Source of the DNA: Paenibacillus rigui
GTDB lineage: Bacteria; Bacillota; Bacilli; Paenibacillales; NBRC-103111
Length of the DNA: 64,000 nucleotides
Direction of reading: 5' to 3'
NCBI RefSeq assembly: GCF_002234615.1
Contig: NZ_NMQW01000018.1
Location: 1 to 64,000, forward strand
Below the pieces are notes generated by a model. It was not told where the DNA came from and searched no databases. It saw only the letters and a list, made by a program, of their open reading frames with translations. Each line of letters opens with the position of its first letter. The stretch's first letter is position 1. A program made the translations under genes and the position numbers. This document shows, piece after piece, positions 8,826 through 19,547 of the stretch.

Positions 8826-11800
8826 GTGTCAGTGTCTTTAACATCTTCGTTGGATTCCATCGTTCGATTTGCAGAGGAGACGGCCCGGGAAGCGAGATGC
8901 GGTAACGAACCAGGTCAGTTTCTTGAGGAGGCGGTCCAAGCCTTCCTTCATTCCATTCGCAGCGCTGGGGCTGCCCAGAATGGCGAGGAGGCAGCCATAC
9001 GTTCGATAAGACAGGCCGCGGATGTTTTCCTGAATTCGGTTCATGTCTCCGATCAGGTTATCGATGCCAAACAACATTTGCTGGCTTACTCCGTCTACCG
9101 GAGGGAGTTGAACCGCCTGGTATGGCAGGCCAAAGCCTGCCTTTTGGTCGACACCGAAAGCTACACCGAGGGTGCGAAGACGGCGCTGCGAGATTCATTG
9201 GAGCGGGCGGAGGCGGTATTAAATGGAACGTACCAGGTGCCGTTCGTCCGGAACCGGGAGTTCCATCAGCCGAGACCGGATGAGAATATTCAATTTGCAA
9301 CCGAGTATTGCTCTATGGCTCCAAGCTACGGCATGACCACGTACGGGCTAAGACCGGCACTGGCATGGTACGAAAACGAGCATATTCTTATGGGCACCTA
9401 CCGGACGCTGCATGTCGGAACAAGCTTTTCGACGTATGTGTCCGCACTGGCACCGGATTGCTCGTATGCCGGCAAGCGTACGGTAGAAATCGATCAAGGC
9501 CATATTGCGTATGTCCAATTTCCGCTCAGCGGCATGCCCCAAACGATACGGCAAGCCAGGCTGAGGCTGACCAATCATCATATCGATGGGAAAAGGCTGC
9601 TGCTTTACTTAGCCCCTCATCTGACAGCAGAGGGAGTTACCTATGCGGATGTAGCGAACAATGAGGACGGCTCCCCTGTTCCGGGAACCCTGTTGTCCGA
9701 ATTTCATATCAACTTCCGTGATCGTCCCGCCTATGTCGATATTACGAAGCCGATCACGAGCAAGCTGGCGGCCAGGGCAGCCTCGGTCACCTTTGCTTTG
9801 ACGAACGAGCCCGGGGCGGTTGCCTGCGGATTTTATACCAAGGAGTACTCCGATGAGTCCATGCATCCGGTCATAGACATACGGCTGCAGGAAGTGGATG
9901 AGCAGAAGCTGGAGCAGAAGGCCCGTTTTGTACTGAATCAGGCGAAGCGGATGATTGACAGCGTGGTCATTGGTCAAGCACTGGGGCAATACCCTGAGGC
10001 GTCGGTCCTGGGGCTGCGTCAGGCTATATCGGATGCCTGGAAGCTCCAGGCTTCAGGCAAGGCCGACAAAATCGGCCATGCGCTTGTGAAGGTTTACAAT
10101 GCGATGCGTACGATGAGATACACCCAGGTTCTACGCAGTGCTCTCGATCCGGCTGCCGATCTGTTTTTCGATCAGGAAAGCAGGACCAAGCTTCAAGAAA
10201 CGGTAAGCACCTCACCGGTGCTGAAGGCAGAGTATGGGAAGCTAAAGGAGCTGTCCGACGGGATGAGCCTCGAGGACATACGGCAGTATGATCTCTTGCT
10301 GCAGGAACGGCCAGAGCCCGAGGAGCTGAATGCTCGATTTAAGCTATGGAGTGTCTCGCCGGTGCTTTCCTTTACGCCGCCGGAAGGCACGGAGTCGGCT
10401 GAGTTAAGGTTCGTGCTTCCTTCGGACAATCATGAGGAGCACGGGCGGCTCGGGCATATTTGGATCGACGACGTCCAAATCCTGCCGGCGAACGCAACGA
10501 ATCTGGCCATCGACAATTCGGGCTTCGAGCTTGAGGAAGACGGCCTGCCGGCGGGCTGGAAGCCTTGTGCCGTAAAGGGCGAGCCGATCATGAAATGGGA
10601 GGACCGGCCCCATTACGTAAACGAAGGGCAGCGTTCGCTTTATATTTGCAATCCGACGGCTGCGGATGAGGGCTCCTGGGTGTATGAGAAGGAGCTGCCG
10701 ATGCAGGGCGGGATGGGACACACGATCAGCTTCCATGCCAAAATCGACGGCAAGCTTGCCAGCGGCGTCCATGCTGTCCTTGCCTTCAAGGATAAATCAG
10801 GTGCAGTTATTGGAACGTACTGTGGGGTGCATAACAAAAAATCGATGCTGGGCAACGGGAATGTCAAGTTCTCGCTTCTGTTTCAGGCGGATGCGCTCGT
10901 ATACGCGATCACCGGAGACCGGTCTTATGCGGACAAAGCAAAAGCCCGGATGCTGTGGATGCTGAACGATTTTTGCCAAGGCGTCGAATTCTGGCTCGTT
11001 ACCAATATGCGCCCGGACGGAATCGACGCCTACGGCGCCGTACAGGGGGGACGTATCGCCACAGTTATTGCATCGGCTTATGCCATGATCAGACCCGCGG
11101 GGGTTTTTACGCCGGAGGAGCACAGGACGCTGCTGGCGCGGGTAGACTACCTGCTGCGCGACCTGCTGGACCTGCGTGACCGGACGGAAATGGGCGAGTA
11201 CGCCGCTCATTTGCATACGAGCAATTGGCACACGGATATGGCGGCGGGGGCGTCCATGCTGGCCTTGGCCATGCCGGAGCTGCCCCATGCCAGACAATGG
11301 TTTGACAATGGGAGGGCCATTCTGAAGGGACAGCTCGACTATCATGTCAACGAGGACGGCTCCTGGCCCGAATCGATCCGGTATTTGTTTGCGGTCATTC
11401 CCAGATATGCGGGGTTTGCCAAGGCGTTGCGGCATATGACGGGGGAAAATTGGTTCCATGGAACGAAGCTTGCCCGCATGTTCGATTTTGCCGTATCCGT
11501 TCAAACGCCGCCGTACGCTTACTTCGGCGGGCGAATCGCCACACCGAATTTCGGGGATCACATGCTGGACGACGGCAGAGGGTATGCCTCTCTCGGCCTG
11601 TTCATTGACGAAGTGGGCTCCACGGATACGGCGCTTGCCTCCCGGATGTATGATACTTGGGTGAAAGCGGGACGGCCTCTTGCCTCTTACGGTCATGAGA
11701 GCAGCGTCTTGGACAATTTCTTTATCCCTGCCGGATTGAAGAAGCCGGGGGGAGCGCCTCTAAAGCTCGATTCCGAGGGATTCGCAGATATGGGATTATA

Positions 11801-12749
11801 TCTGTTCCGCCACCGATTCGGTGAACCGGAGGAAGGCTTTGTTTCCGTCATTTCCAATGCGGCGCCCATCGGTCATGGCCATGCGGACCAAGGCTCGTTT
11901 ATTTTGTTTGCCCATCAAACGCCAATCGTTGCGGACCCGGGAGTAGAGAGCTATTTTGACAGCACCTTTGCATGGTACACAAGCTCCAATGCCCATAGCA
12001 CGGTGCAGTTCAGCTATCACGGTCAATATGTGAATACTCCGCGCACCAGCGAAATGCAGGTATTCCAAACGTCGGAGCTGATGGACTACTGCCGTATTCG
12101 CGTTGCAAACAGCGAGGGAGAGGGGACGCAGACCCGTCATTTGTTCTACGTGAAGGATGAGATCAGTGCGCTGATCGTCTGGGATGATATACGCGGAGCC
12201 AGGGAAGGGACGATATTTAACCTGCCGGTTGCGGCGGTTCATTCGGACATTGAAGGGAATCGGGCCTTGTCCAAGGGCCACTACGACGTTGATTTGGAGA
12301 CGGTATTTCTGCTCCCAGAGCAAGCGCAGCTTGAACAGGAGTGGGGCAGGTGTAAGGCAATGGCCCCACCGGTGAACGGGGCTCATCAGCTCAATTATAT
12401 TCGCATAAAAGGAAACGCGGATGCGTCTTACCTGGCCGTGCTTCATCCGCACAAGGCGGGGACTGCGGGACTGCAGACGGAGAAGCTAGAGACAAATAGC
12501 AGCATAAATGCATGGAGGATCGGCCTTGCTGAGAGGTTGCGGATGGTCCTGCTCGTCAATCCGGCAAGCGAAGAGGCAGCGGTGCAGCTGCCTGCGATGG
12601 AAGCGGCATGGATGGATATGATGGAGGGAACGAATCACGCCGCAAGCGAGGGTCAGGTAACGATAACCTTGCCTGGCAGAGGAAGCCGCATCTTCAGGTT
12701 GTATGGAACAAATTGTCATTTTAATGAAGGGGTCGAGCATAGCAAATGA
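8826..12749 (+). CDS. Very large heparinase II/III-like protein, putative polysaccharide or oligosaccharide lyase
   Basis: A 1307-residue protein without a signal peptide, so probably cytoplasmic. A mostly helical N-terminal half is followed by a beta-rich module (about 500-660) resembling a carbohydrate-binding domain (IDNSGFELEEDGLPAGWK). An alpha/alpha toroid with HTSNWHTD (N800, H802) comes next, then the heparinase II/III beta-sandwich with GHGHADQGSF (H1017, H1019). These Asn/His positions fit a beta-eliminating lyase active site. GTG at 8826 has AGGGAG eight bases upstream; ATG at 8790 is an alternative. Its stop overlaps the GH88 start (ATGA), so lyase and unsaturated-uronate hydrolase are coupled. 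The exact PL family and substrate are not recognised. Confidence 0.8.
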   Translation: MSVSLTSSLDSIVRFAEETAREARCGNEPGQFLEEAVQAFLHSIRSAGAAQNGEEAAIRSIRQAADVFLNSVHVSDQVIDAKQHLLAYSVYRRELNRLVWQAKACLLVDTESYTEGAKTALRDSLERAEAVLNGTYQVPFVRNREFHQPRPDENIQFATEYCSMAPSYGMTTYGLRPALAWYENEHILMGTYRTLHVGTSFSTYVSALAPDCSYAGKRTVEIDQGHIAYVQFPLSGMPQTIRQARLRLTNHHIDGKRLLLYLAPHLTAEGVTYADVANNEDGSPVPGTLLSEFHINFRDRPAYVDITKPITSKLAARAASVTFALTNEPGAVACGFYTKEYSDESMHPVIDIRLQEVDEQKLEQKARFVLNQAKRMIDSVVIGQALGQYPEASVLGLRQAISDAWKLQASGKADKIGHALVKVYNAMRTMRYTQVLRSALDPAADLFFDQESRTKLQETVSTSPVLKAEYGKLKELSDGMSLEDIRQYDLLLQERPEPEELNARFKLWSVSPVLSFTPPEGTESAELRFVLPSDNHEEHGRLGHIWIDDVQILPANATNLAIDNSGFELEEDGLPAGWKPCAVKGEPIMKWEDRPHYVNEGQRSLYICNPTAADEGSWVYEKELPMQGGMGHTISFHAKIDGKLASGVHAVLAFKDKSGAVIGTYCGVHNKKSMLGNGNVKFSLLFQADALVYAITGDRSYADKAKARMLWMLNDFCQGVEFWLVTNMRPDGIDAYGAVQGGRIATVIASAYAMIRPAGVFTPEEHRTLLARVDYLLRDLLDLRDRTEMGEYAAHLHTSNWHTDMAAGASMLALAMPELPHARQWFDNGRAILKGQLDYHVNEDGSWPESIRYLFAVIPRYAGFAKALRHMTGENWFHGTKLARMFDFAVSVQTPPYAYFGGRIATPNFGDHMLDDGRGYASLGLFIDEVGSTDTALASRMYDTWVKAGRPLASYGHESSVLDNFFIPAGLKKPGGAPLKLDSEGFADMGLYLFRHRFGEPEEGFVSVISNAAPIGHGHADQGSFILFAHQTPIVADPGVESYFDSTFAWYTSSNAHSTVQFSYHGQYVNTPRTSEMQVFQTSELMDYCRIRVANSEGEGTQTRHLFYVKDEISALIVWDDIRGAREGTIFNLPVAAVHSDIEGNRALSKGHYDVDLETVFLLPEQAQLEQEWGRCKAMAPPVNGAHQLNYIRIKGNADASYLAVLHPHKAGTAGLQTEKLETNSSINAWRIGLAERLRMVLLVNPASEEAAVQLPAMEAAWMDMMEGTNHAASEGQVTITLPGRGSRIFRLYGTNCHFNEGVEHSK

Positions 12750-13948
12750 GAACTACAACGGCAATTACGAAAGAAGAGCTTCGTTCAGATCGGTTCCCGC
12801 TTCAGGGGAACGTCGATGAAGCTTGGGTTCAACAAGCGATACGGCATGTTCTAACCAAAATCGATCAAAATATAGAAAGACTCGGGGACCGGTTCCCGTC
12901 AGCCTCCACGCAGCATTCGCGCTATCAGGCTGTGACCGCGGAGGAGGTTGACTGGACGGAGGGCTTTTGGACGGGGATGCTGTGGCTCGCCTACGAGGTA
13001 ACGGGCGATGAGAAATATAAATCCATTGCAGAACGGCACGTGACCGAGTTCAAAGCACGGATTGAACAGCGGCACAAGACGAACACCCATGACCTCGGCT
13101 TTCTCTATTCCTTGTCTTGCGTGAGCGCCTATAAATTAACCGGTCATCTGGAAGCAAGGGAAGCGGCTTTACGGGCAGCGGATGTGCTGATGGAGCGTTA
13201 CCACGACAAGGCGCAAATTATACAAGCATGGGGGGATCTGAACCATCCGGAGGAGCAGGGCCGTATGATCATCGATTGCAATTTGAATCTTCCCCTGCTG
13301 TATTGGGCATCTGAAGAAACGGGCAATAAAGCTTATTATGAAGTGGCACGAAATCATATTCATCAGGCCGCAAGCTATATCGTACGGGAGGATGCATCGA
13401 CGTTCCATACGTTTTATATGGACGTTCATACCGGCAAGCCTGTACAAGGAAAGACGCATCAAGGCTACAGCGACGATTCCTGCTGGTCCCGGGGCCAGGC
13501 GTGGGGCATCTACGGCTTCGCTTTAAACTATGTGTATACCCGGGATGCCGGGCTGCTTGAGCTGAGCAAAAGGCTGACCCATTATTTTCTCAACCGGTTG
13601 CCTGAGGATGACGTATGTTATTGGGATTTACTCTTTACGGAAGGAGATGCGCAGGAAAGAGACAGCTCGGCAGCAGCGATCGCCATATGCGGCCTACTGG
13701 AATTGATTAAATATTTGCCTGTTACGGACGTGGAGAGTGCCGTTTATAAACAGGCTGCGCTTGCGATGCTCCAATCGCTGGAGCGAAGCTATACGACCGG
13801 GCCGTCGGAGGAGCAGCATGGCGTGCTGCTGCATGCGGTATACAACAAGCCCCGTGGCATGGGAATCGATGAAAGCTGCCTGTGGGGAGATTATTACTAT
13901 TTCGAAGCCTTGGTTCGAGTTTCGAGGGCATGGAACCTGTATTGGTAA
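12746..13948 (+). CDS. GH88 unsaturated glucuronyl hydrolase
   Basis: A 400-residue cytoplasmic enzyme that removes the 4,5-unsaturated uronic acid left at the non-reducing end of lyase products. The two catalytic Asp residues of Bacillus UGL (D88 and D149) correspond to D116 in HDLGFLY and D177 in MIIDCNLN; the 61-residue spacing is identical. Further family motifs are DWTEGFWTGMLWLAYE and YSDDSCWSRGQAWGIYGF. The gene overlaps the lyase-like gene by four bases. Its presence is the best evidence that this locus handles a uronic-acid polymer cut by beta-elimination. GH105 is the alternative, but the DWTEGFW and SRGQAW patterns favour GH88. Confidence 0.9.
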   Translation: MRTTTAITKEELRSDRFPLQGNVDEAWVQQAIRHVLTKIDQNIERLGDRFPSASTQHSRYQAVTAEEVDWTEGFWTGMLWLAYEVTGDEKYKSIAERHVTEFKARIEQRHKTNTHDLGFLYSLSCVSAYKLTGHLEAREAALRAADVLMERYHDKAQIIQAWGDLNHPEEQGRMIIDCNLNLPLLYWASEETGNKAYYEVARNHIHQAASYIVREDASTFHTFYMDVHTGKPVQGKTHQGYSDDSCWSRGQAWGIYGFALNYVYTRDAGLLELSKRLTHYFLNRLPEDDVCYWDLLFTEGDAQERDSSAAAIAICGLLELIKYLPVTDVESAVYKQAALAMLQSLERSYTTGPSEEQHGVLLHAVYNKPRGMGIDESCLWGDYYYFEALVRVSRAWNLYW

Positions 13949-13993
13949 ATAAAACATGAATCAAACCATATGATAAACGAGGTGTAGTGTAAA

Positions 13994-16099
13994 TTGAATC
14001 GAAACCATGAAGAGGACAAAGTCATGCAGCAGCTGGCCAACGGAGTGTGGAGGCTTCAATCGGGACAGCCGGAAGCGCACACGCCTGTCAGCCTGCGGGA
14101 GACGGAAATGAAGACGGAGGCGCTGGAGAAGCTGGCCTGCGAAGGTCGGCCCCCTTTTACCCTGGAAGAGGTTGCCGTTAAGCGAACGGCCAGAGGTGTG
14201 AACATTGAGCTGCCTCTGGGGGCGGAGGAGCAGATCTACGGCTTCGGGCTGCAGCTGCACCGGGTTAACCATACGGGCCGGAAAAAAGTCATCCGTGTCA
14301 ACAGCGACCCGATTGCGGATACAGGTGACGGCCACGCGCCGGTGCCGTTCTATGTATCGACGGCCGGCTATGGCGTGTTTGTGGATACCTCCAGGTATGC
14401 CACCTTTTATTGCGGGACGAATTTGCCCAAAGGGGCTTCGGAGCATAAGCAGTTCGAGACCAAGTCCGTTGCTACCTCCGAAATCGAATTGTACGGCTAT
14501 CAGACTGCCAGCGGCGAGCGCAGTGTCGTCATCGATGTCCCTTTCGCGGAGGGCATTCACGTTTATTTCTTCGAAGGCCCTGATCTGATCTCCGCGGTGC
14601 AGCGCTACAACCTGTTCTCGGGCGGCGGATGCCTGCCGCCTCTGTGGGGACTTGGCATGTGGTACCGGGCTTATAGTGCGGCCCGGAATGAGGATGTGCA
14701 GCGGTTGGCGGAAGGCTTCCGCAACGACCGGATGCCTGTCGATGTGTTCGGCTTCGAGCCGGGCTGGCAGACCAAAGCGTATTCCTGTTCCTTTGTTTGG
14801 GATGAAAGCCGGTTTCCAGAACACGAGAGCATGCTGGATTCATTGTACGGCATGAATTACAAGGTAAACCTGTGGGAGCATCTGTTCGTCCATCCGACCT
14901 CGCCGATGTATCAGGCATTGAAGCCTCATTCCGGCAATTACGAAGTATGGGAGGGCCTGGTGCCGGATCTTGCCGTGAAGGAAGCCAAGGAAGTCTTCGC
15001 TGACCACCACCTTCGCGAGTTTGTCGACAAAGGCATATCGGGCTTCAAGCTCGACGAGTGCGACAGCTCGGACTTCGTCCATTCGAACTGGTCGTTTCCG
15101 GATATCGCCGAGTTTCCGTCAGGGATGGACGGGGAACAAATGCACAACCAGCTCGGTACGCTGTACCAGGCGGCGGTGCAGGCTCCGTTCGAGGTGGCAG
15201 GCAAAAGGACGCTTTCGCAGGTGCGCTCTTCCGGCGCATTGGCTTCGCCGTTTCCCTTCGTGCTGTACAGTGATCTGTACAACCATAAAGTGTTCATACG
15301 CGGCATCGTGAATAGCGGCTTTTCCGGGTTGCTGTGGACGCCGGAGGTCCGGCAGGCCGAATCGCCGGAGGATCTGATCCGTCGGATTCAAACGGTCGTG
15401 TTCTCCCCGCTGGCGCTGTTAAACTGCTGGCGAATTCCGAATCCGCCGTGGATGCAGGTTGATCGGGAAAAAAATGTGCGCGGGGAGTTTCTCGATAACT
15501 ATGAAGAGGTTCGGGACGTGTGCCGGGAGCTGTTTGAGCTTCGGATGTCGCTGATTCCCTATGTGTACTCAAGTTTTGCAAAATACAGCTTTGAAGGACT
15601 TCCGCCTTTCCGCGCGCTTGTGATGGATTATCCGGACGACCCGAATACGTACGGCATAGACGATGCCTATATGATGGGTGAGTCACTGCTGGTAGCTCCG
15701 ATGGTGACCGGTGAAACAAAACGCAGCGTTTATTTGCCAAAGGGCCGCTGGTGGGACTTCTGGACGAACAAACCGTATGAGGGCGGTCAAACCTACGAAT
15801 GTACACCGGGGCTTAGGCATATTCCGGTATTTGTGAAGGATCAAACGCTGCTTCCGCTTGCGAAGCCTCTACCTTATGTTTCGGACGATTGCACGTTCGA
15901 GCTGACGGTCCGTGCTTACGGATCGGCGCCGAGCGATTGCCTTTTGTATGAAGACGACGGAAGTTCATTCCATTACCGCGAGGGCGAATATAACTGGGTG
16001 AAGCTTTCCTGGCATCCGGACCATCAAGGAGCCATTGCGCATAGCGGCAATTACGACGGATGCAAATATAAAGTTGTCAGCTGGGAAGCAATCCGGTAA
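13994..16099 (+). CDS. GH31 family glycoside hydrolase
   Basis: A 701-residue cytoplasmic alpha-glycosidase-type enzyme. The GH31 pattern includes IYGFGLQLHRVNHTGRKK, GMWYRAYSAARNEDVQRLAEGFRND, and the nucleophile segment GFKLDECD with D354. The C-terminal sandwich holds MGESLLVAPMV and YLPKGRWWDFW. The likely start is TTG at 13994 with GAGGTG nine bases upstream; ATG at 14024 is the alternative. It differs clearly from the sulfoquinovosidase at 46692: it lacks the RLMW pocket motif. Substrate could be an alpha-xyloside, glucoside or galactoside; the sequence alone does not decide. Confidence 0.88.
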   Translation: MNRNHEEDKVMQQLANGVWRLQSGQPEAHTPVSLRETEMKTEALEKLACEGRPPFTLEEVAVKRTARGVNIELPLGAEEQIYGFGLQLHRVNHTGRKKVIRVNSDPIADTGDGHAPVPFYVSTAGYGVFVDTSRYATFYCGTNLPKGASEHKQFETKSVATSEIELYGYQTASGERSVVIDVPFAEGIHVYFFEGPDLISAVQRYNLFSGGGCLPPLWGLGMWYRAYSAARNEDVQRLAEGFRNDRMPVDVFGFEPGWQTKAYSCSFVWDESRFPEHESMLDSLYGMNYKVNLWEHLFVHPTSPMYQALKPHSGNYEVWEGLVPDLAVKEAKEVFADHHLREFVDKGISGFKLDECDSSDFVHSNWSFPDIAEFPSGMDGEQMHNQLGTLYQAAVQAPFEVAGKRTLSQVRSSGALASPFPFVLYSDLYNHKVFIRGIVNSGFSGLLWTPEVRQAESPEDLIRRIQTVVFSPLALLNCWRIPNPPWMQVDREKNVRGEFLDNYEEVRDVCRELFELRMSLIPYVYSSFAKYSFEGLPPFRALVMDYPDDPNTYGIDDAYMMGESLLVAPMVTGETKRSVYLPKGRWWDFWTNKPYEGGQTYECTPGLRHIPVFVKDQTLLPLAKPLPYVSDDCTFELTVRAYGSAPSDCLLYEDDGSSFHYREGEYNWVKLSWHPDHQGAIAHSGNYDGCKYKVVSWEAIR

Positions 16100-16136
16100 T
16101 GGATAAACATCACATAGGACAAATCGAGGTGAACGC

Positions 16137-19100
16137 ATGAACCGAATCGATCTGCTTCGCGATTGGGATAATACAGGCCAGAGAACGGATCAGGGGTATG
16201 CACTGAAGGATGCACTGCATATCCGATTTCCGGCAGCCGCAGATGCCGTAGGATGGTATCCTATAGGCTTCGAGAGGGGCAACGATACGGCGCTGGAAGC
16301 GATGGGATGGTACGGCCTGAAGCTCTGCTTGCGGACCCGATCCGACGAAGCCTTCGTTCAAATTAAGGCGAATTTCGCCGACCGGAGGACCATTACCGCT
16401 ACGGTAGCCCTGGCGGGAGCCGGACTTCATGATCAGGTTAAGGTGAAGCTTTCCGATTTCGAGATCGAAACCAGCAAGGCCAACATTTGGAGATTTTTGC
16501 AGGGCTTTGAGCTTCAAGGCGAGGCTGAGCTCGTCTCGGCAAGCCTGACCCGAGGCCATACCATATTCGTCGAAACCGGTGTGCTGGGAAAAGCGGGAGA
16601 CGCGAATGAAGACATCAGCTACACGTTCCGTGTGCATAACTGTACGGAGAAGAAGCAAAGCGTTGCGGTGAAGCAGCTGTTTAAAGGCTGGGAATCGCTG
16701 CTGGCCGATGTGCGGCCGTCCCGGTTTGTGCTGGAGCCGGATGCCCGGCAAGAGGTCGTCGCCAAGGTGAGGGTGCACGATAACATGGTTGCCGGGGGCC
16801 ACGAGAACACCATCCTGCAATTTACACCGAACGGGGATGCCGACAGCTCGGTTCAAGTGGAATGCAAGACGTTAAGAAGGCTTCGGCATCCGTATATTTA
16901 CCATAACGGGCACCAGTGGCAAGAGACGAAGAAAAAAATCGGGACGTATCCGCAATTTCAAGCAGGGTATGACAAAATCATCGCCGATGCGGATTCATGG
17001 GTGGTGACGCCCCCTGTTCACGAGCGGGATTACTGCTATAACACGAGCGAAGAGCACTTTATGATGTCTGCGGCATATGCCTATGCACTGACGAGGGAGG
17101 CTCGATACGCCGAAAAGGTGGCCCGGTTTTTCCGTTATTTTATCGACGAAGAAACCGGGTATCCGAAGAAGAAAAAAGGCTGCAGCCAAAGCTACGTGCA
17201 GGAAGGGCACTTTTTCCAGCATCTGGCGATTCCCTATGACATCATTTATGACGCGGGCGTCCTTACGCCGGAGGAGCATGCAGGAATCGAGAACGTATTC
17301 CGCATCTACATGGACATACTGGATCATCATTTGCAGCAGGGGCATATTTCCAACTGGCTGCTATCCGAAATTACGGGAGCGGTGTACTGCGCCATGGCGA
17401 TTCAGGATATAGAACGCGTCGAGCGTTTTGTATTCGGCGCGGGCGGCTCCATAGATCACCTGAGATACGGGCTATTTAACGACGGCTGGTGGCACGAATG
17501 CTCCGTCGGGTATAACACTTGGGTATCTTCGATGTACATCCATACCGCCCACGCGCTGCTGCCCTTTGGCTATAACCTTGTGCATACCCATTTCCCGATC
17601 CCGTTCAACGACGAAGTCGACAGCACGTATGGCGGGAAGGACATTCCAATTCGGTTCGGAATGGCGAACAAGAAGTGGGGAGGCAATTCCAAAAATTACG
17701 TATGCATCAAAGATATGTTCGATGCGACGATCCCTTTTCTGGATTACAGAGGGGTACTGTTCGGAATCAGCGACTCGGACGAGAAGAAACTGGAAGGCGC
17801 TCATTTTGGATCCACCTTCGACCTGGCTTACCACTATTATAAGGATCCGGAATACATTCCGGTCATCCGCCAGAACAGCTATGCAGACCCGATCTTCGGG
17901 CATGGGGAGCTGCCTGCCTACGAGTCGGCCTACATTCAGAAAAATGCTTATGCGGACAACGTGGGGGTAGCCATGCTGCGCAGCCGGACGGAGCACAGGG
18001 AGCCGAAGGATCAAATCCAGGCCGTCATCCGGTACGGTTCCCACGGTTACGCGCACGGGCATTACGATAAGACCGGAATCCTGTCTGTCATGCGTTATGG
18101 CCGGAGCTTTTTTAACCCGGAGCATGTCTGGTGGGGCTATCATCATTTTATGTACAAATTTTATGTACAAAATTCAATGACCAAGAACATGGTCGTTGTC
18201 GATGAAAAAATGCAGGTGCCGAGCGATTCCAAAAGAACGTTGTTTTATAGCGGTCAAGCGATTCAGGCCGTAGCCATCGAGACGCTTGCCCCGTGGTCCT
18301 ACCCACCTTATGGCGGGATGGTGTACAAGGATAACGAAACGCTGGAAGAAAGATGCCGCATGAACGCCAGCTCGCTGCCCCAGCTGAAGGAGGCGCCTCC
18401 TTATGGGGAGCTTTCCGATTTCACCGAGCCGATCAGGCAGAAAAGAGTGATGGCGGTAACGGATGATTACCTCGTGCTTTTTGATTATGTACATGGCGAG
18501 CGGGAGCATCAATACGACAGCCTGTTCCAGATCAAAGGCTTCAAGGGCTTAAAGGCCCGGCAGCTGGACTACATCAAGCATACCAGCCAATGGACGGACA
18601 ATCCGCTCTCCGACGCCCAATTCATTACGGATTGCCACTGGTACAACGTATCCGGCGGAACGAGCGTTGCAAGCTTCGAAACGATCTTCGGTGAAGGCGA
18701 GGATCTTCGAGGCACAAGAACAGCGCACAACACCCCCGGTTTGTTGAAAATGGATGTGCATACCGCTTGGCCGCACCAGTCGCTGCAGATTGCCGGCAGA
18801 GCAGCAGAGTCGCATGGTATCGCGATTCCGATGGCGTACGGGGTTGAGGTGGATGGCGAGGTGAAGGCGGAGGGTGCATTCGGGGCATGGCTGCTTGGCG
18901 AAGGCCGATGCGACATTGAGCTTCACGGGGCTAGGTCTTTAACGCTGCGCGTAAGAAACGATCCAACGTATAACGAGCAAAAATATCCCGAGAAAACGAA
19001 GCAGGCGCTATTCTGGGGGGAGGCTTATCTGCTTTGCGCGGACGGTAAGAAAATCCATCTGTGCGATGTCGATTTCATGAGTGAAAATATCGATCCGGGC

Positions 19101-19547
19101 TTTGGCATCGGCAAAGATTACGAGGGGGGCCGGGTCACGATTATTGGCAACGAATACCCTTATGCGATTCCGACGAGTCCGGTCGATCATGCTCAAGAGG
19201 GCGTCATTACGGTAGATTTAACCGGAATCGATGCGGTACGTTTTGTCGGGTTGATCGGAGCGGATGCGTTCCCGGGCGACGAAGCCCAGCGGCGCACAAC
19301 GTATGGGGTTCGCACGAAAGGCCGTACCGCACGGTTTGTCACTGTCGTGGAGCCTTTTGAAGCGGAAGCCATGATCCTGTCCGTTCATGCGGCAGATGAG
19401 AACACGGTTGAAGTGAAGCTGAGGGACGGAAGAACCCAAGTGATGACGGTTTACGACATCGAGGACGATTCCGCAGCCGTAAGCATGGTGGAAACCGAAA
19501 CTGCCAGCGGCCGCATTCTCCGTGAGGAGCGGGCGGCAGGTAAATAA
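16137..19547 (+). CDS. Second very large heparinase II/III-like protein, putative lyase
   Basis: A 1136-residue protein without a signal peptide. The N-terminal third is beta-rich and probably binds carbohydrate. A toroid follows with EGHFFQHLAIPYDIIYDAG and HISNWLLSEITGA (N406, W407), then a heparinase II/III sheet domain with HGYAHGHYDKTG (H640, H642). The organisation matches the protein at 8826 but the sequences are not close, so they likely cut different linkages of one glycan. ATG at 16137 has GAGGTGA upstream. Ulvan, glycosaminoglycan, alginate and bacterial exopolysaccharide are all possible substrates; none is shown by the sequence. Confidence 0.78.
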   Translation: MNRIDLLRDWDNTGQRTDQGYALKDALHIRFPAAADAVGWYPIGFERGNDTALEAMGWYGLKLCLRTRSDEAFVQIKANFADRRTITATVALAGAGLHDQVKVKLSDFEIETSKANIWRFLQGFELQGEAELVSASLTRGHTIFVETGVLGKAGDANEDISYTFRVHNCTEKKQSVAVKQLFKGWESLLADVRPSRFVLEPDARQEVVAKVRVHDNMVAGGHENTILQFTPNGDADSSVQVECKTLRRLRHPYIYHNGHQWQETKKKIGTYPQFQAGYDKIIADADSWVVTPPVHERDYCYNTSEEHFMMSAAYAYALTREARYAEKVARFFRYFIDEETGYPKKKKGCSQSYVQEGHFFQHLAIPYDIIYDAGVLTPEEHAGIENVFRIYMDILDHHLQQGHISNWLLSEITGAVYCAMAIQDIERVERFVFGAGGSIDHLRYGLFNDGWWHECSVGYNTWVSSMYIHTAHALLPFGYNLVHTHFPIPFNDEVDSTYGGKDIPIRFGMANKKWGGNSKNYVCIKDMFDATIPFLDYRGVLFGISDSDEKKLEGAHFGSTFDLAYHYYKDPEYIPVIRQNSYADPIFGHGELPAYESAYIQKNAYADNVGVAMLRSRTEHREPKDQIQAVIRYGSHGYAHGHYDKTGILSVMRYGRSFFNPEHVWWGYHHFMYKFYVQNSMTKNMVVVDEKMQVPSDSKRTLFYSGQAIQAVAIETLAPWSYPPYGGMVYKDNETLEERCRMNASSLPQLKEAPPYGELSDFTEPIRQKRVMAVTDDYLVLFDYVHGEREHQYDSLFQIKGFKGLKARQLDYIKHTSQWTDNPLSDAQFITDCHWYNVSGGTSVASFETIFGEGEDLRGTRTAHNTPGLLKMDVHTAWPHQSLQIAGRAAESHGIAIPMAYGVEVDGEVKAEGAFGAWLLGEGRCDIELHGARSLTLRVRNDPTYNEQKYPEKTKQALFWGEAYLLCADGKKIHLCDVDFMSENIDPGFGIGKDYEGGRVTIIGNEYPYAIPTSPVDHAQEGVITVDLTGIDAVRFVGLIGADAFPGDEAQRRTTYGVRTKGRTARFVTVVEPFEAEAMILSVHAADENTVEVKLRDGRTQVMTVYDIEDDSAAVSMVETETASGRILREERAAGK

